Below, in pieces: positions 1 through 6,978 of a stretch of DNA of 14,277 nucleotides. Within the stretch, counting starts at the first letter, position 1, and every line of letters begins with the position of its first letter. The notes beneath the pieces are model-generated. The model worked only from the letters and a program-made list of their open reading frames with translations, had not been told where the DNA came from and searched no databases. The DNA is from Candidatus Eiseniibacteriota bacterium (GTDB taxonomy: Bacteria > JAFGKV01), in the NCBI GenBank assembly GCA_025453925.1, contig JALOPK010000048.1, forward strand, positions 1 through 14,277. The letters are read 5' to 3'. Made by a program: the position numbers and the translations under genes.

Positions 1-1
1 G

Positions 2-61
2 CTCCGAAATCTTCCAGTCGAAGCCGTTCAGTCTGTCTTCATACGACCCGATATTGCTCAC
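2..61 (-). CDS. N-terminal fragment of a probable AMP-forming acyl-CoA (acetyl-CoA-like) ligase, cut by window edge
   Basis: Twenty codons are visible, starting with GTG at 61 and running off the left edge. The GTG is preceded by a perfect AGGAGG (minus strand, positions 73-68) at 6-nt spacing, so an independent start is likely. The residues YEDRLNGFDWKISE resemble the extreme N terminus of acetyl-CoA synthetase-like AMP ligases, where a Tyr-Glu...Phe-Asp-Trp stretch precedes the main domain. No catalytic motif lies inside the window, so the family call rests on this short match and on an acyl-carrier-related neighbour. The reading frame is continuous with the upstream phosphopantetheinyl transferase: no stop codon separates them. 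It could therefore be the C-terminal half of a fusion rather than a separate gene. Confidence 0.5.
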   Translation of the reverse strand, partial: MSNIGSYEDRLNGFDWKISE

Positions 62-439
62 TGTCTTCCTCCTTGAGGGGCTATCCCCCTCGATGATCGC
101 CCACGCCATGGCGTACCCGTGCGCGCATGCGCCCGCGCTGCGAATTCCGGCGATGCCTTCCTGAGCCGCCAGCGACTGTAGGTCTCCCGCAAGCTCAACT
201 CTGCCGCCAGCCCGGAGCTCGATGTCATGCCACCGCCAGCCGAGGGAAAGACCGCAGCCCAGAGCTTTGAGGACCGCCTCCTTGGTGGCGAGGGCCACGG
301 CGCATTGGGAAACCGGCGGAAGGTCAGGCAGGGCCGAACGCTCACTTCGGGTGAGTATCTCGGCCAGGAAACCCTCGCGGTCTTTCAGTGCGCCGAACCG
401 CTCCAGCGACACAATGTCAAACCCCACGCCCAGAATCAC
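62..439 (-). CDS. AcpS-type 4'-phosphopantetheinyl transferase (holo-ACP synthase-like)
   Basis: Enzymes of this family move the phosphopantetheine arm of CoA onto a serine of acyl or peptidyl carrier proteins in the cytoplasm. The predicted protein starts MILGVGFDIVSLERF, the AcpS N-terminal signature with the Mg-binding Asp at residue 8. It continues with FLAEILTRSER (24-34) and ALATKEAVLKALG (49-61), which holds the second conserved acidic residue (E54) and a conserved Lys (K58). About 117 residues cover the normal AcpS length. I chose GTG 439 because it places the family's usual N terminus first; there is no clear Shine-Dalgarno sequence, and an in-frame TTG at 514 would add 25 unconserved residues. 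No stop codon occurs before the GTG of the next gene at 61, in the same frame, so the product either extends into that gene or the two are translated as a fusion. It lies 82 nt after the dehydrogenase stop and is probably co-transcribed with it. A sequencing frameshift at the end is an alternative. The family call is firm; the carrier-protein partner is unknown. Confidence 0.8.
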
Positions 440-521
440 GACACGCCAGCGGCGCCCGTCATCGCTCCCGGGCTGGCGTGGCGCCCTGCGTGATCCGGCG
501 GCGTGCCGAGGCAACGCTCAG

Positions 522-1637
522 TCATACCATTCCCATGCGCCGCCGGGCGTCGGAAAGCTCGGCCGCATCAGGGAACAGAACGACCTTGCCGCACTGCCGG
601 GGGTTTCCCATCGCGATGTCAAATCCTTCGGCGAACCGGTCCAGCGGCAGAAGGTGGGTGACGATGGGGCGGATGTCCACCCTGCCGGAGGCCAGCAGAT
701 TGCGCACGCGGTACCACGTGTCGAAAATGCGACGGCCCGAGATCCCGTGAATCTGGATGCCCTTGAATACGATGCCGTTGTTGTAGTCTATGGGGACCGA
801 GGCGCTCCCCGACACGCCGAACGCGCTGAACCTTCCCCCTTTGCGGATGATCTCCAGGCCTTCCTTGATCGCCTGGGGGGCTCCCACCATGTCCAGCACG
901 ATGTCGGCGCCATAGCCGCCCGTGTGGTCTCTGACGAATTGCACCCGGTCGACCGTGGTATCCGAGATGCTCAGCGTGTGGTCTGCGCCCATACGCCGAG
1001 CGATCTCCAAGGCATACGGTGAGGCGCCGATCACGAAGATACTGGTCAGCCCCGCGGCCCGGGCGATTCCGGTGGCGAACAGCGCGGTCGGACCATCGCC
1101 GAAGATGGCGACCGTCTTGCCTGTCACGTCGCAGTCCTCGCCGAGCAGCGCGTAGCACGCGTTGCCCATGGGCTCCTGCACGGTTGCCAATTCGGGAGGG
1201 ATGGCGGGATCGTTGACCCAGCAAACCGACTCGGGAACGGCGAAGTACTCGGCGAAACATCCGTCATGGTCAACGCCGACGATCTTCATGCGCTCACCGA
1301 TGTGGCGCTGTCCCAGCATGGCCTGGAGGTCTCCCGGATGATAGATATGCGTCTCGGCCGAGATGTAGTCGCCCACGCTGATTCGGGAACACTGGGCGCC
1401 GGTCTCCACCACTTCTCCCGCGACCTCATGCCCCAGAATCTGAGGGAGCCGGTCGCGGCCGATCCGGCTCTCGGCCCACCGATTCCAGCCGAAGATATGC
1501 ACGTCAGTCCCGCACACGGAGGTGGCACGCACCCTGACGAGCACCCAGTCGGGCCGCGGAATCGGCACAGGGACCTCCCGCCATTCGGCGCCCGGTTCGG
1601 GCCGCGTCTTGACGACGGCCTTCATTGTTCGCGACAT
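522..1637 (-). CDS. Zinc-dependent medium-chain dehydrogenase, L-threonine 3-dehydrogenase-like, lacking the structural zinc site
   Basis: The 371-residue protein is collinear with L-threonine 3-dehydrogenase, which oxidises threonine to 2-amino-3-ketobutyrate. CGTDVHIF (42-49) carries the catalytic zinc Cys42 and the Thr44/His47 positions of the proton relay. GHE (69-71) gives the next zinc residues, EPMGNA matches the family's acidic zinc-proximal segment, and the C-terminal FKGIQIHGISGRRIFDTWY block is typical. Two things are odd. The lobe that normally carries four structural-zinc cysteines (residues about 98-118) has His100, Asp103, Ala106 and Gly114 in their places. The nucleotide-binding site reads GDGPTA instead of GxGPxG, and the Asp that usually ends the second strand is replaced by Gly-Ala-Ser. 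The fold and catalytic metal site look intact, so I expect an active dehydrogenase, but substrate and cofactor may have shifted. ATG 1637 is preceded by GAGGAGG at 4 nt. It lies 64 nt after the HD-GYP gene on the same strand. Confidence 0.88.
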   Translation of the reverse strand: MSRTMKAVVKTRPEPGAEWREVPVPIPRPDWVLVRVRATSVCGTDVHIFGWNRWAESRIGRDRLPQILGHEVAGEVVETGAQCSRISVGDYISAETHIYHPGDLQAMLGQRHIGERMKIVGVDHDGCFAEYFAVPESVCWVNDPAIPPELATVQEPMGNACYALLGEDCDVTGKTVAIFGDGPTALFATGIARAAGLTSIFVIGASPYALEIARRMGADHTLSISDTTVDRVQFVRDHTGGYGADIVLDMVGAPQAIKEGLEIIRKGGRFSAFGVSGSASVPIDYNNGIVFKGIQIHGISGRRIFDTWYRVRNLLASGRVDIRPIVTHLLPLDRFAEGFDIAMGNPRQCGKVVLFPDAAELSDARRRMGMV

Positions 1638-1701
1638 ACGTCCTCCTCAAGGCTATTGGCGAAATGAACGCACGTGGGCAGTGATCATGGAAGGCGCGAA
1701 T

Positions 1702-3312
1702 CTACATGCCGGCCCTCCCGCCGCCATCTGCTGACCCTCCGCCGGGGCCTCTCCGCAACACGACGGCTTCCAACGCCTGGGCAACCAGGGGAACGAACTG
1801 ACGGCCCGCCGCGGCGCGAACCTCGCTCACCGCGTTCTTCGGCCGCATGGGCAGACGGTAGCGACGGGAAGGTGAAGTCATGGCTTCATACGCATCGGCG
1901 ACCGCGACGATGGCACCATCCAGGCTGAGTTCGGTGATCCCGCGAGGGTACCCCGAGCCATCGGGCCGCTCGTGGTGCTCCCCGGCGATGCGGGCAAGCT
2001 CCGGCACGCCGATATCCGTGAGCACGGCTTCCCCCACGGCGGCGTGCTGATGGAGGCGGTCGATCTCCGCGGGCGTGAGTGGTCTCAACCGGTTCAGGAG
2101 GCTCCACGGGATCATGAGCTTTCCGATGTCGTGGAGGAGACCGCCGAACTCCACCATCTTGAGATGACGTTCATCGGCCCCCGTCCGCGGACTCAAGTGG
2201 GAGGCCAGTCTGCGGGAGAGCCCGGCGACCCGCCGGGAATGGTCGCCGCCGGTGTACTGGTCCTTGCTCTCCAGAAGATCGACGAGTTCGTCGAGCACCC
2301 GGGCACCGGAACGCTCCAGGCCGGCCATGCGGTCTCGCTCTCCCGCCAGAAGGTCGCGGAGCAAGTCGAAACAGACCTCGATCACCCGTATCTCCTGTCG
2401 CGGGCTCGTGAAGGTCAGGCTGCTCTGCAGGGCTTTGCGCGTCCAGAACAACGCAGGTTCCACCTCTCCCCGGACGGCGCAGAGCTGGGCGCGGCGGCGG
2501 AACACCTCGGGAAGGAGCCGCTCAAGCCGCAGTTCAACACACTCAGGCTCAAGGGGCAGCAAAAGGCGTTCGGCGACCTGCACATCTCCCCGCAGCAGGC
2601 ATGCCTCCGCCAGATTCCCCGTTGCGATGATCCTGGTGCGGGGTCGGAGAGGGCCCTGAAGCACGTCACGGAACGTCCTGATGGCCTGGTTGAGCATCTC
2701 GGGATCCCGCCCGGATTCCCTCGCCTGGCGCGCCAGCGACCATCCCACATTGTTCAGTATCGTGCCGCGCACCATTTCCGGGTCGTCTCCCCTGGCGGCG
2801 ACGAACGGGGCCCTGGGCACCTCCTCCAGGTGCTTCATCGCGCGCTGATACGCGGCGACCGCCTCGTCGTGACGGGCCATCTCGGTGAGAGTGTTCCCCA
2901 GATTATTGAGCACCGCGACAGTGTCGAACTGAGGATCTCCGCCGGCCAACTCCGCCAGCGCACGCTCGAAGCACGTCAGGGCGGGGACGAAGAGACCCTG
3001 ATCCGCGCTAGCCAGGCCGGCGATCTTCAAGAGTTGGGCTGCCTCGACGCGTCGGCCTCCCGACAAGGCCATGTCCGCCAAGCGAAGCGCCACGATTTCG
3101 GCGGCCGCGGGATCCCCGACTCGTCGCAAATCTTTGACCAGGGAAGTCAAGGTCGCACTGTCGGCGATCACACCATTCTCCGCCGCTGAAACCTCCTCCA
3201 CCAGGTGGCCGATCAGATCGGACGCCTCGCGGAACGCTTCCGGGGCCAGAGTCGGAAGTGATGGCAGCGACGCGATGTGCTGGGAGAGGCCGGGCAGGCG
3301 CGTCAGACTCAT
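1702..3312 (-). CDS. TPR-repeat protein with C-terminal HD-GYP cyclic-di-GMP phosphodiesterase domain
   Basis: The protein has 536 residues. Residues about 85-330 are helical and TPR-like, with clear units such as LNNLGNTLTEMARHDEAVAAY and a second LNNVGWSLARQ repeat. Residues about 345-520 form an HD-GYP domain: His358 in GDHSRRV, the HDIGK motif (394-398), HHERPDGSGYP (446-456) with the full GYP signature, and VADAYEAMTS with Asp473. HD-GYP proteins hydrolyse the second messenger c-di-GMP, some to GMP; all metal-binding motifs I look for are present, so activity is expected. There is no receiver, PAS or membrane segment, so input probably comes through protein binding to the TPR array. ATG 3312 has no good Shine-Dalgarno sequence nearby; the closest, GAGGAGG, is about 24 nt upstream and out of reach. 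The gene diverges from nrdJ across about 300 bp and could lead an operon with the dehydrogenase and AcpS genes. Confidence 0.93.
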   Translation of the reverse strand: MSLTRLPGLSQHIASLPSLPTLAPEAFREASDLIGHLVEEVSAAENGVIADSATLTSLVKDLRRVGDPAAAEIVALRLADMALSGGRRVEAAQLLKIAGLASADQGLFVPALTCFERALAELAGGDPQFDTVAVLNNLGNTLTEMARHDEAVAAYQRAMKHLEEVPRAPFVAARGDDPEMVRGTILNNVGWSLARQARESGRDPEMLNQAIRTFRDVLQGPLRPRTRIIATGNLAEACLLRGDVQVAERLLLPLEPECVELRLERLLPEVFRRRAQLCAVRGEVEPALFWTRKALQSSLTFTSPRQEIRVIEVCFDLLRDLLAGERDRMAGLERSGARVLDELVDLLESKDQYTGGDHSRRVAGLSRRLASHLSPRTGADERHLKMVEFGGLLHDIGKLMIPWSLLNRLRPLTPAEIDRLHQHAAVGEAVLTDIGVPELARIAGEHHERPDGSGYPRGITELSLDGAIVAVADAYEAMTSPSRRYRLPMRPKNAVSEVRAAAGRQFVPLVAQALEAVVLRRGPGGGSADGGGRAGM

Positions 3313-3465
3313 TGTTGGACTCTCGGCGTCACACGGCCTCCTCAGGGCGGTATCGGCTGGTTCTCTTCGATCGCGAAGACCATCACTGATAGGTCGGAAA
3401 ACCCAAGGTGTTCCCCCCGGCCCCCGCCGTCAAGATGCGAGTGATGCGGGGTGGGTGGAGCCCAC

Positions 3466-3494
3466 TTGACAGCCCAACGTATTGGGGTCATGTT
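3466..3494 (+). promoter_or_regulatory. Probable sigma-70-type promoter of nrdJ
   Basis: A perfect TTGACA (3466-3471) is followed at 17-nt spacing by CATGTT (3489-3494), which matches three of six -10 consensus positions. The -35 is convincing and the -10 is weak. The two NrdR-like palindromes lie across the spacer and just after the -10, where a repressor would block polymerase. About 120 nt of leader would precede the nrdJ ATG. Confidence 0.5.
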
Positions 3495-3518
3495 GCGGCC
3501 CACAACAACATGTTGTGT
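3472..3518 (+). promoter_or_regulatory. Tandem NrdR-box-like operator upstream of nrdJ
   Basis: Two 16-bp imperfect palindromes are seen: GCCCAACGTATTGGGG (3472-3487) and CAACAACATGTTGTGT (3503-3518), the latter with a perfect 12-bp core. Their centres (3479.5 and 3510.5) are exactly 31 bp apart, about three helical turns. NrdR, the ATP-cone repressor of ribonucleotide reductase genes, is known to bind pairs of 16-bp boxes spaced about 31-32 bp. The half-sites CCCCAATA and ACACAACA resemble its ACACWATA half-site. Position next to a promoter and in front of a ribonucleotide reductase gene supports the call. The regulator gene is not in the window. Confidence 0.75.
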
Positions 3519-3569
3519 TTCTGTCGTAGGAGTGAAAGCAAAGCAGGACATGGGAAAACGGCCCAAATA

Positions 3570-3598
3570 GTGACGTACCGGGCCGGCCGGGACGTCAC
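3570..3598 (+). promoter_or_regulatory. Stable GC-rich hairpin in the nrdJ 5' leader
   Basis: GTGACGT (3570-3576) pairs perfectly with ACGTCAC (3592-3598). After one mismatch an inner CCGG/CCGG stem closes a 5-nt loop. The G-rich stretch that probably serves as Shine-Dalgarno sequence (about 3599-3606) begins at the foot of the stem, and ATG follows at 3617. No U-tract follows, so it is not an ordinary terminator. It may stabilise the mRNA or tune ribosome access; this is inference. Confidence 0.45.
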
Positions 3599-3616
3599 GG
3601 GGGGAGACGGCGGAGC

Positions 3617-6358
3617 ATGAAGCAGGCAGTCAGCCAAGAGGGCGCAACGGTGGATGAACGGCAACTCATTTTCTGGCCCCAGAAGGGCTCATCGTGGCGC
3701 CCGCCGCGAATCGGATCCGTAGACTCCAAGGGAATGGTCTTCCGCCGTCATTTCACCCGGGTGGGGGTCCGTCCCTTCGATGCCGTGACATGGGAGACCC
3801 GTTCGGCGACGATCAACGCGGCTGACGGCACCACGGTATTCGCCCAGGAGAAGGTGGAGGTCCCTTCTTTCTGGTCTGCCACGGCGACGAATGTGGTGGC
3901 GTCGAAGTACTTCAAGGGATCTCCCGACATCGGGGAGCGCGAGCACAGCGTGAAGCAGTTGGTCTCCCGCATCGTGGACATGATCACCTCGTGGGGTATC
4001 AAAGACGGATACTTCACGGGCGACGACCAGGCGCGTATCTACGCGGATGAACTGACGCATCTCCTCGTGCACCAGCACGCGTCCTTCAATAGTCCGGTGT
4101 GGTTCAATGTCGGCATCGAGGAGCGTCCTCAGTGCTCGGCCTGTTTTATCAACTCAGTCGAGGACACCATGGATTCCATCCTCGACCTGGCCAAGATCGA
4201 GGGCACCCTCTTCAAGCACGGCAGCGGCACCGGTTCCAACCTCTCCTCGCTCCGCTCGAGCAAGGAGCGTCTGTCGTCGGGAGGGAAGGCGTCGGGTCCC
4301 GTCTCCTTCATGAAGGGCTACGACGCCTTCGCGGGGGTGATCAAATCCGGCGGCAAGACACGACGTGCGGCCAAGATGGTCATCCTCGATGCATCCCACC
4401 CCGACATTGTCGAGTTCGTGGAATGCAAGGCGCGAGAGGAGCGCAAGGCCAAGGCCTTGGTTGCCGCAGGCTACGACGGTGGTCTTAACGGCGAGGCGTA
4501 CGCTTCGGTGTTCTTTCAGAACTCGAACAACTCCGTCCGCGTCACCGACGACTTCATGGAGCGAGCGCTCCGGGGCGGCGAATGGGGCCTTCGTGCGGTC
4601 ACCAATGGCGACGTGATCGAGCGTTGCAGCGCCAGGCAGTTGCTCCGCCTTATGGCCGAATGCGCCCACGAATGCGGAGATCCGGGCATCCAGTTCGACT
4701 CGACGATCAACAAATGGCATACTTGTTCGGACACCACGCAGATCCGGGCCAGCAATCCCTGCAGCGAGTACATGTTCGTCGACAACTCCGCCTGCAACCT
4801 CGCCTCGCTGAACCTGATGAGGTTCCTCGACGACGAGGGTGTGTTCGACGCCGAGTCATTCCGCTACGCGGTGGACATCATGATCACGGCCCAGGACATC
4901 ATCGTGGACAACTCCCAGTATCCGACATCCCAGATCGGCGTGAACAGCCACCGCTATCGGCCCCTGGGCCTCGGGTATGCCAATCTGGGATCCCTGCTCA
5001 TGACCCTCGGCATCGCCTACGACAGCGACCGTGGGAGATCGATGGCGGCCGCCATCACGGCCTTGATGACGGGAGAGGCCTACCGGTTCTCCGGCGAACT
5101 CGCCTCCCTGCTCGGCTCATTCGAAGCGTATCCCGCGAACAGGTCATCGGTGCTGGGGGTGCTGGGCATGCACCGTGCCAAGGTCGAAGAGATCAACAGC
5201 GATCTGGTGCCGTCCCTTCTGCTCGACACGGTGCGCAAGGTCTGGCAGATGGCGGAGGAAGGCGCCCGCATCAACGGGGTCAGGAACGCCCAGGTGACGG
5301 TGCTGGCGCCGACGGGGACGATCTCGTTCATGATGGACTGCGACACCACGGGGATCGAGCCCGACATCGCGTTGGTCAAGTTCAAGAAGATGGTCGATGG
5401 CGGCACGATCAGGATCGTGAATCGGTCTCTTGGGCGAGCGCTGACCACGATGGGTTACGCTCCCCACGAGACCGACAAGATTCTCGACCACATCGAGCGT
5501 ACGGGCACCATCGAGGGGGCGCCCGGTGTCGCGGAGGATCATCTCCCGGTATTCGACTGCGCACTGGCCCCCGAGCAGGGGGTGCGGTGCATCGGGCCTC
5601 TGGGACATCTCAACATGATGGCGGCCGTGCAACCGTTCGTCTCGGGCGCGATTTCGAAGACCGTCAATGTCGGGCACGAGACCACGGTCGACGAGATCTA
5701 CGACATCTTCGTGGAGGCCTGGAAGCGGGGGCTCAAGGCCGTGTGCATCTACCGCGACGGATGCAAGAGCGATCAGCCGCTCTCCATCAGGAAGGAGAAC
5801 AAGCCATCGGCCAAGAAGCCCATGCGCCGGCGCCTCCCTCCCGAGCGGCAGGCAGTGACCCACAAGTTCTCCATCGGCGGCCACGAAGGGTACATCACCG
5901 TGGGGAAGTACGAAGACGGGACGCCCGGCGAGATCTTCGTTCGCATGGCCAAGGAGGGGTCGGTGGTCTCGGGCCTCATGGATTCTTTCGCCACCGCGAC
6001 GTCCATCATGCTCCAGTACGGCGTACCCCTGAATGTCCTGATCGACAAGTTCAGCCACCTCAGATTCGAACCGTCGGGAGCAACCACCAATGCCCAGATT
6101 CCAACGGCGAAGTCGGTGCTGGACTATATCTTCCGCTGGCTGGCCCTGAAGTTTTTCGCGCCGGAAGATGCGGAGACGCTGGTCAACCAACCACAACTCG
6201 AGCTGGCGCTGCTCCCGGTGGCCCAGTCAGACCCCACCGGAGAAGGCGCCAGGAACCAGGTGGGGAGCCCCCCATGCCCGTCGTGCGGAAGCATCACGGT
6301 CACCAGCGGCAAGTGCTACGTCTGCCCGAACTGCGGCACAACCACGGGGTGTTCATAG
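3617..6358 (+). CDS. nrdJ: Class II (adenosylcobalamin-dependent) ribonucleoside-diphosphate reductase
   Basis: This enzyme makes deoxyribonucleotides from ribonucleotides using a radical generated from vitamin B12, so it needs neither oxygen nor a small subunit. The 913-residue protein has NSPVWFNVG, then CSACF with Cys173/Cys176, FKHGSGTGSNLSSLR, the active-site loop NPCSE (380-384, radical Cys382), NSACNL with Cys393, and APTGTISFMMDCDTTGIEPD. Cys176 and Cys393 are the likely redox pair reducing the substrate. The C-terminal part has the FSIGGHEGYITVGKYEDG block typical of long NrdJ proteins. It ends in a cysteine-rich tail with Cys887, 890, 900, 903, 906 and 912, which suits a zinc ribbon plus a dithiol that re-reduces the active site. 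ATG 3617 gives an N terminus about 35 residues longer than the conserved core; an in-frame GTG at 3650 is an alternative start. No ATP-cone is obvious at the N terminus. Probable control is by NrdR through the upstream box pair. The full length is present with no frameshift. Confidence 0.97.
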   Translation: MKQAVSQEGATVDERQLIFWPQKGSSWRPPRIGSVDSKGMVFRRHFTRVGVRPFDAVTWETRSATINAADGTTVFAQEKVEVPSFWSATATNVVASKYFKGSPDIGEREHSVKQLVSRIVDMITSWGIKDGYFTGDDQARIYADELTHLLVHQHASFNSPVWFNVGIEERPQCSACFINSVEDTMDSILDLAKIEGTLFKHGSGTGSNLSSLRSSKERLSSGGKASGPVSFMKGYDAFAGVIKSGGKTRRAAKMVILDASHPDIVEFVECKAREERKAKALVAAGYDGGLNGEAYASVFFQNSNNSVRVTDDFMERALRGGEWGLRAVTNGDVIERCSARQLLRLMAECAHECGDPGIQFDSTINKWHTCSDTTQIRASNPCSEYMFVDNSACNLASLNLMRFLDDEGVFDAESFRYAVDIMITAQDIIVDNSQYPTSQIGVNSHRYRPLGLGYANLGSLLMTLGIAYDSDRGRSMAAAITALMTGEAYRFSGELASLLGSFEAYPANRSSVLGVLGMHRAKVEEINSDLVPSLLLDTVRKVWQMAEEGARINGVRNAQVTVLAPTGTISFMMDCDTTGIEPDIALVKFKKMVDGGTIRIVNRSLGRALTTMGYAPHETDKILDHIERTGTIEGAPGVAEDHLPVFDCALAPEQGVRCIGPLGHLNMMAAVQPFVSGAISKTVNVGHETTVDEIYDIFVEAWKRGLKAVCIYRDGCKSDQPLSIRKENKPSAKKPMRRRLPPERQAVTHKFSIGGHEGYITVGKYEDGTPGEIFVRMAKEGSVVSGLMDSFATATSIMLQYGVPLNVLIDKFSHLRFEPSGATTNAQIPTAKSVLDYIFRWLALKFFAPEDAETLVNQPQLELALLPVAQSDPTGEGARNQVGSPPCPSCGSITVTSGKCYVCPNCGTTTGCS

Positions 6359-6507
6359 TACGCTCGCCGGCCGTCAGGTTTCGCTGAGCGGTGCAGTGCC
6401 TCTGTGCGGGGCCTTGCGCGAGCCTTATCGGCGACGATAGTTGACCACGACTTGCGCGCAGGCCTCTCTTGCCGTGCTGCCACGATCGAAGTCCCACGGG
6501 AGCCGTG

Positions 6508-6978
6508 ATGGCCAACCGGATTCAGCAGAACATGGTCGCATTCGTCCTGAACGGGCGCCCGTTTTCCGTGGCTCCCGACCCGGATGAAACCCTGCTGGAG
6601 ACCCTCCGTCAGCGGTGCGGGTGCGCGGATGTCAAGAAGGGGTGCGACGAGGGCGCCTGCGGCGCCTGTACGGTGGCCATTGATGACGTCGCCGTTCCAA
6701 GCTGTCTCGTGCTGACCGTCGCATGCGCCGGCAGCCGAATCGTGACGTCGGCAGGTCTCGCCACCGACCCCCTGGCACGCCGCATCGGCGCCGCCCTGGC
6801 CGAGGCCGGCGCCGTGCAGTGCGGCTTCTGTACGGCCGGCGTGCTGATCACCGCATGGAGCATGTTCCGACGGATTCCCTCCCCCGATCGTGACACCATC
6901 AGTCGCGAACTGACCGGGAATCTGTGCCGGTGCGGAGGCTACGACCTCATGGTGGAGGCCCTCGCGGGGCTCGGATGA
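6508..6978 (+). CDS. 2Fe-2S subunit of a xanthine-dehydrogenase-family molybdenum hydroxylase (HcrC/CoxS-like)
   Basis: The 156-residue protein carries two [2Fe-2S] clusters that pass electrons between the molybdenum centre and FAD. The plant-ferredoxin-type cluster is bound by Cys46, Cys51, Cys54 and Cys66 (GCDEGACGACT...SC). The second is bound by Cys105, Cys108, Cys140 and Cys142 (QCGFC...LCRC). Length and spacing are standard. I chose ATG 6508 because CGGGAG lies 5 nt upstream; GTG 6505 is immediately adjacent and also possible. An in-frame ATG 39 nt earlier would only add unconserved residues. The 149 nt after nrdJ hold no clear terminator or strong promoter. It is the first gene of a translationally coupled set: its stop overlaps the next ATG by 4 bp. 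Confidence 0.95.
   Translation: MANRIQQNMVAFVLNGRPFSVAPDPDETLLETLRQRCGCADVKKGCDEGACGACTVAIDDVAVPSCLVLTVACAGSRIVTSAGLATDPLARRIGAALAEAGAVQCGFCTAGVLITAWSMFRRIPSPDRDTISRELTGNLCRCGGYDLMVEALAGLG

Noticed and set aside
58-345. 95-residue minus-strand frame at the left end
   Set aside because: A different minus-strand frame over the same bases gives the AcpS family signature from its first residue; this one is a Pro/Arg/Ser-rich shadow.
1972-3189. 405-residue plus-strand frame opposite the HD-GYP gene
   Set aside because: The opposite strand carries complete TPR and HD-GYP motifs; this frame has none.
3519-3616. Cobalamin riboswitch upstream of nrdJ
   Set aside because: The leader is only about 100 nt and lacks the B12-box-like core; only a simple hairpin is seen.
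4582-6387. 601-residue open frame inside nrdJ, plus strand
   Set aside because: It is a frame-shifted shadow of nrdJ, rich in Arg/His/Gly/Pro with no recognisable motif; nrdJ itself matches its family end to end.
6359-6507. Promoter and terminator between nrdJ and the hydroxylase genes
   Set aside because: TTGACC at 6441-6446 has no acceptable -10 at 16-18 nt, and no stem with a T-tract is visible.
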